From Betaproteobacteria bacterium (GTDB taxonomy: Bacteria; Pseudomonadota; Gammaproteobacteria; Burkholderiales; Nitrosomonadaceae): 5,070 nucleotides of DNA. The notes under the pieces are model-generated. The model saw only the letters and a program-made list of their open reading frames with translations, ran no database searches and was not told the DNA's origin. This document shows, in pieces, positions 4,948 to 5,070 of the stretch (positions are counted from its first letter, which is position 1; each line of letters opens with the position of its first letter). The DNA lies in the NCBI GenBank assembly GCA_022601315.1, contig JAHZIU010000334.1, positions 1 to 5,070 on the forward strand. Reading direction: 5' to 3'. Both the position numbers and the translations under genes were made by a program.

Positions 4948-5070
4948 ACACCACAAAACGGCGTGAAATTTTCGCCTGTTTAAAATCAGCAAACCCACAT
5001 CCAACGACTGAACTTGAGTACCATTCACCATTTGAGCTGCTGGTTGCTGTGATATTGTCTGCGCAGGCCA
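4944..5070 (+). CDS. nth: Endonuclease III, N-terminal part (3' end outside window)
   Basis: Endonuclease III is a DNA glycosylase/AP lyase that removes oxidised pyrimidines and opens abasic sites in base-excision repair. Only 42 codons are present, but they match the start of the family well: [10 protein letters not shown] (1-10), [10 protein letters not shown] (17-26), then [15 protein letters not shown] (28-42), the first helix of the fold with its near-invariant L-S-A-Q-A. The catalytic Lys/Asp and the C-terminal Fe-S cluster lie beyond the window. The ATG overlaps the rnfB stop (ATGA, 4944-4947), showing translational coupling. An rnfB-nth pair is a recurrent proteobacterial arrangement; both products carry [4Fe-4S] clusters. 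Confidence 0.95.
   Translation, partial: MNTTKRREIFACLKSANPHPTTELEYHSPFELLVAVILSAQA

Noticed and set aside
1..5070. tRNA, rRNA, CRISPR array or insertion sequence
   Set aside because: No cloverleaf, no regularly spaced repeats and no transposase coding sequence were seen.

Overview
The window suggests a moderately AT-rich Gram-negative proteobacterium, most likely a betaproteobacterium (a nitrosomonad-like or methylotroph-like relative is a guess). Three things point there: a class 2 (quinone-linked) dihydroorotate dehydrogenase, a short RnfB without a membrane anchor followed directly by endonuclease III, and a tiny protein ending in a VPLPG-type (PEP-CTERM-like) sorting tail, which belongs to the exosortase world of Gram-negative biofilm formers. 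No taxon can be proved from this sequence alone.

Layout. Positions 1-1253 (minus strand) hold the N-terminal 417 residues of a large surface or secreted protein: a thioester-domain-like N-terminus, then one complete and one incomplete SdrD B-like Ca-binding repeat; the gene runs off the left edge. Positions 1254-1749 carry no convincing gene but hold a 25-bp near-perfect hairpin (1532-1612), a cluster of direct and inverted repeats (1637-1737) and a weak sigma-54-like site. Positions 1750-1902 (minus strand) encode a 50-residue protein that is almost only a signal peptide plus a VPLPG/transmembrane/basic tail. It has a good Shine-Dalgarno and a convincing -24/-12 (sigma-54) promoter at 2005-2022. 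Positions 1903-2444 form a divergent regulatory region with two clusters of TGTAAR/TTTACA half-sites. A 30-codon ORF of unknown nature follows at 2445-2537 (plus strand).

From 2606 onward the plus strand is compact. It has a vapBC type II toxin-antitoxin pair (2606-3174) with a 15-bp dyad just upstream as a likely operator, then pyrD (3231-4259), rnfB (4270-4947) and the start of nth (4944-5070). The last three look like one operon: a 10-nt gap between pyrD and rnfB, and an ATGA overlap between rnfB and nth.

How it fits together. The right half is housekeeping (pyrimidine synthesis, an iron-sulfur electron carrier, base-excision repair) with a toxin-antitoxin cassette at its edge. The left half is accessory and cell-envelope related. 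The most interesting unit is the sigma-54-driven minimal sorting-signal protein, upstream on the same strand of a thioester-type adhesin, with structured and repetitive DNA between them. Its function is inference only; nothing in the window shows an exosortase, a type I secretion system or the regulator itself.
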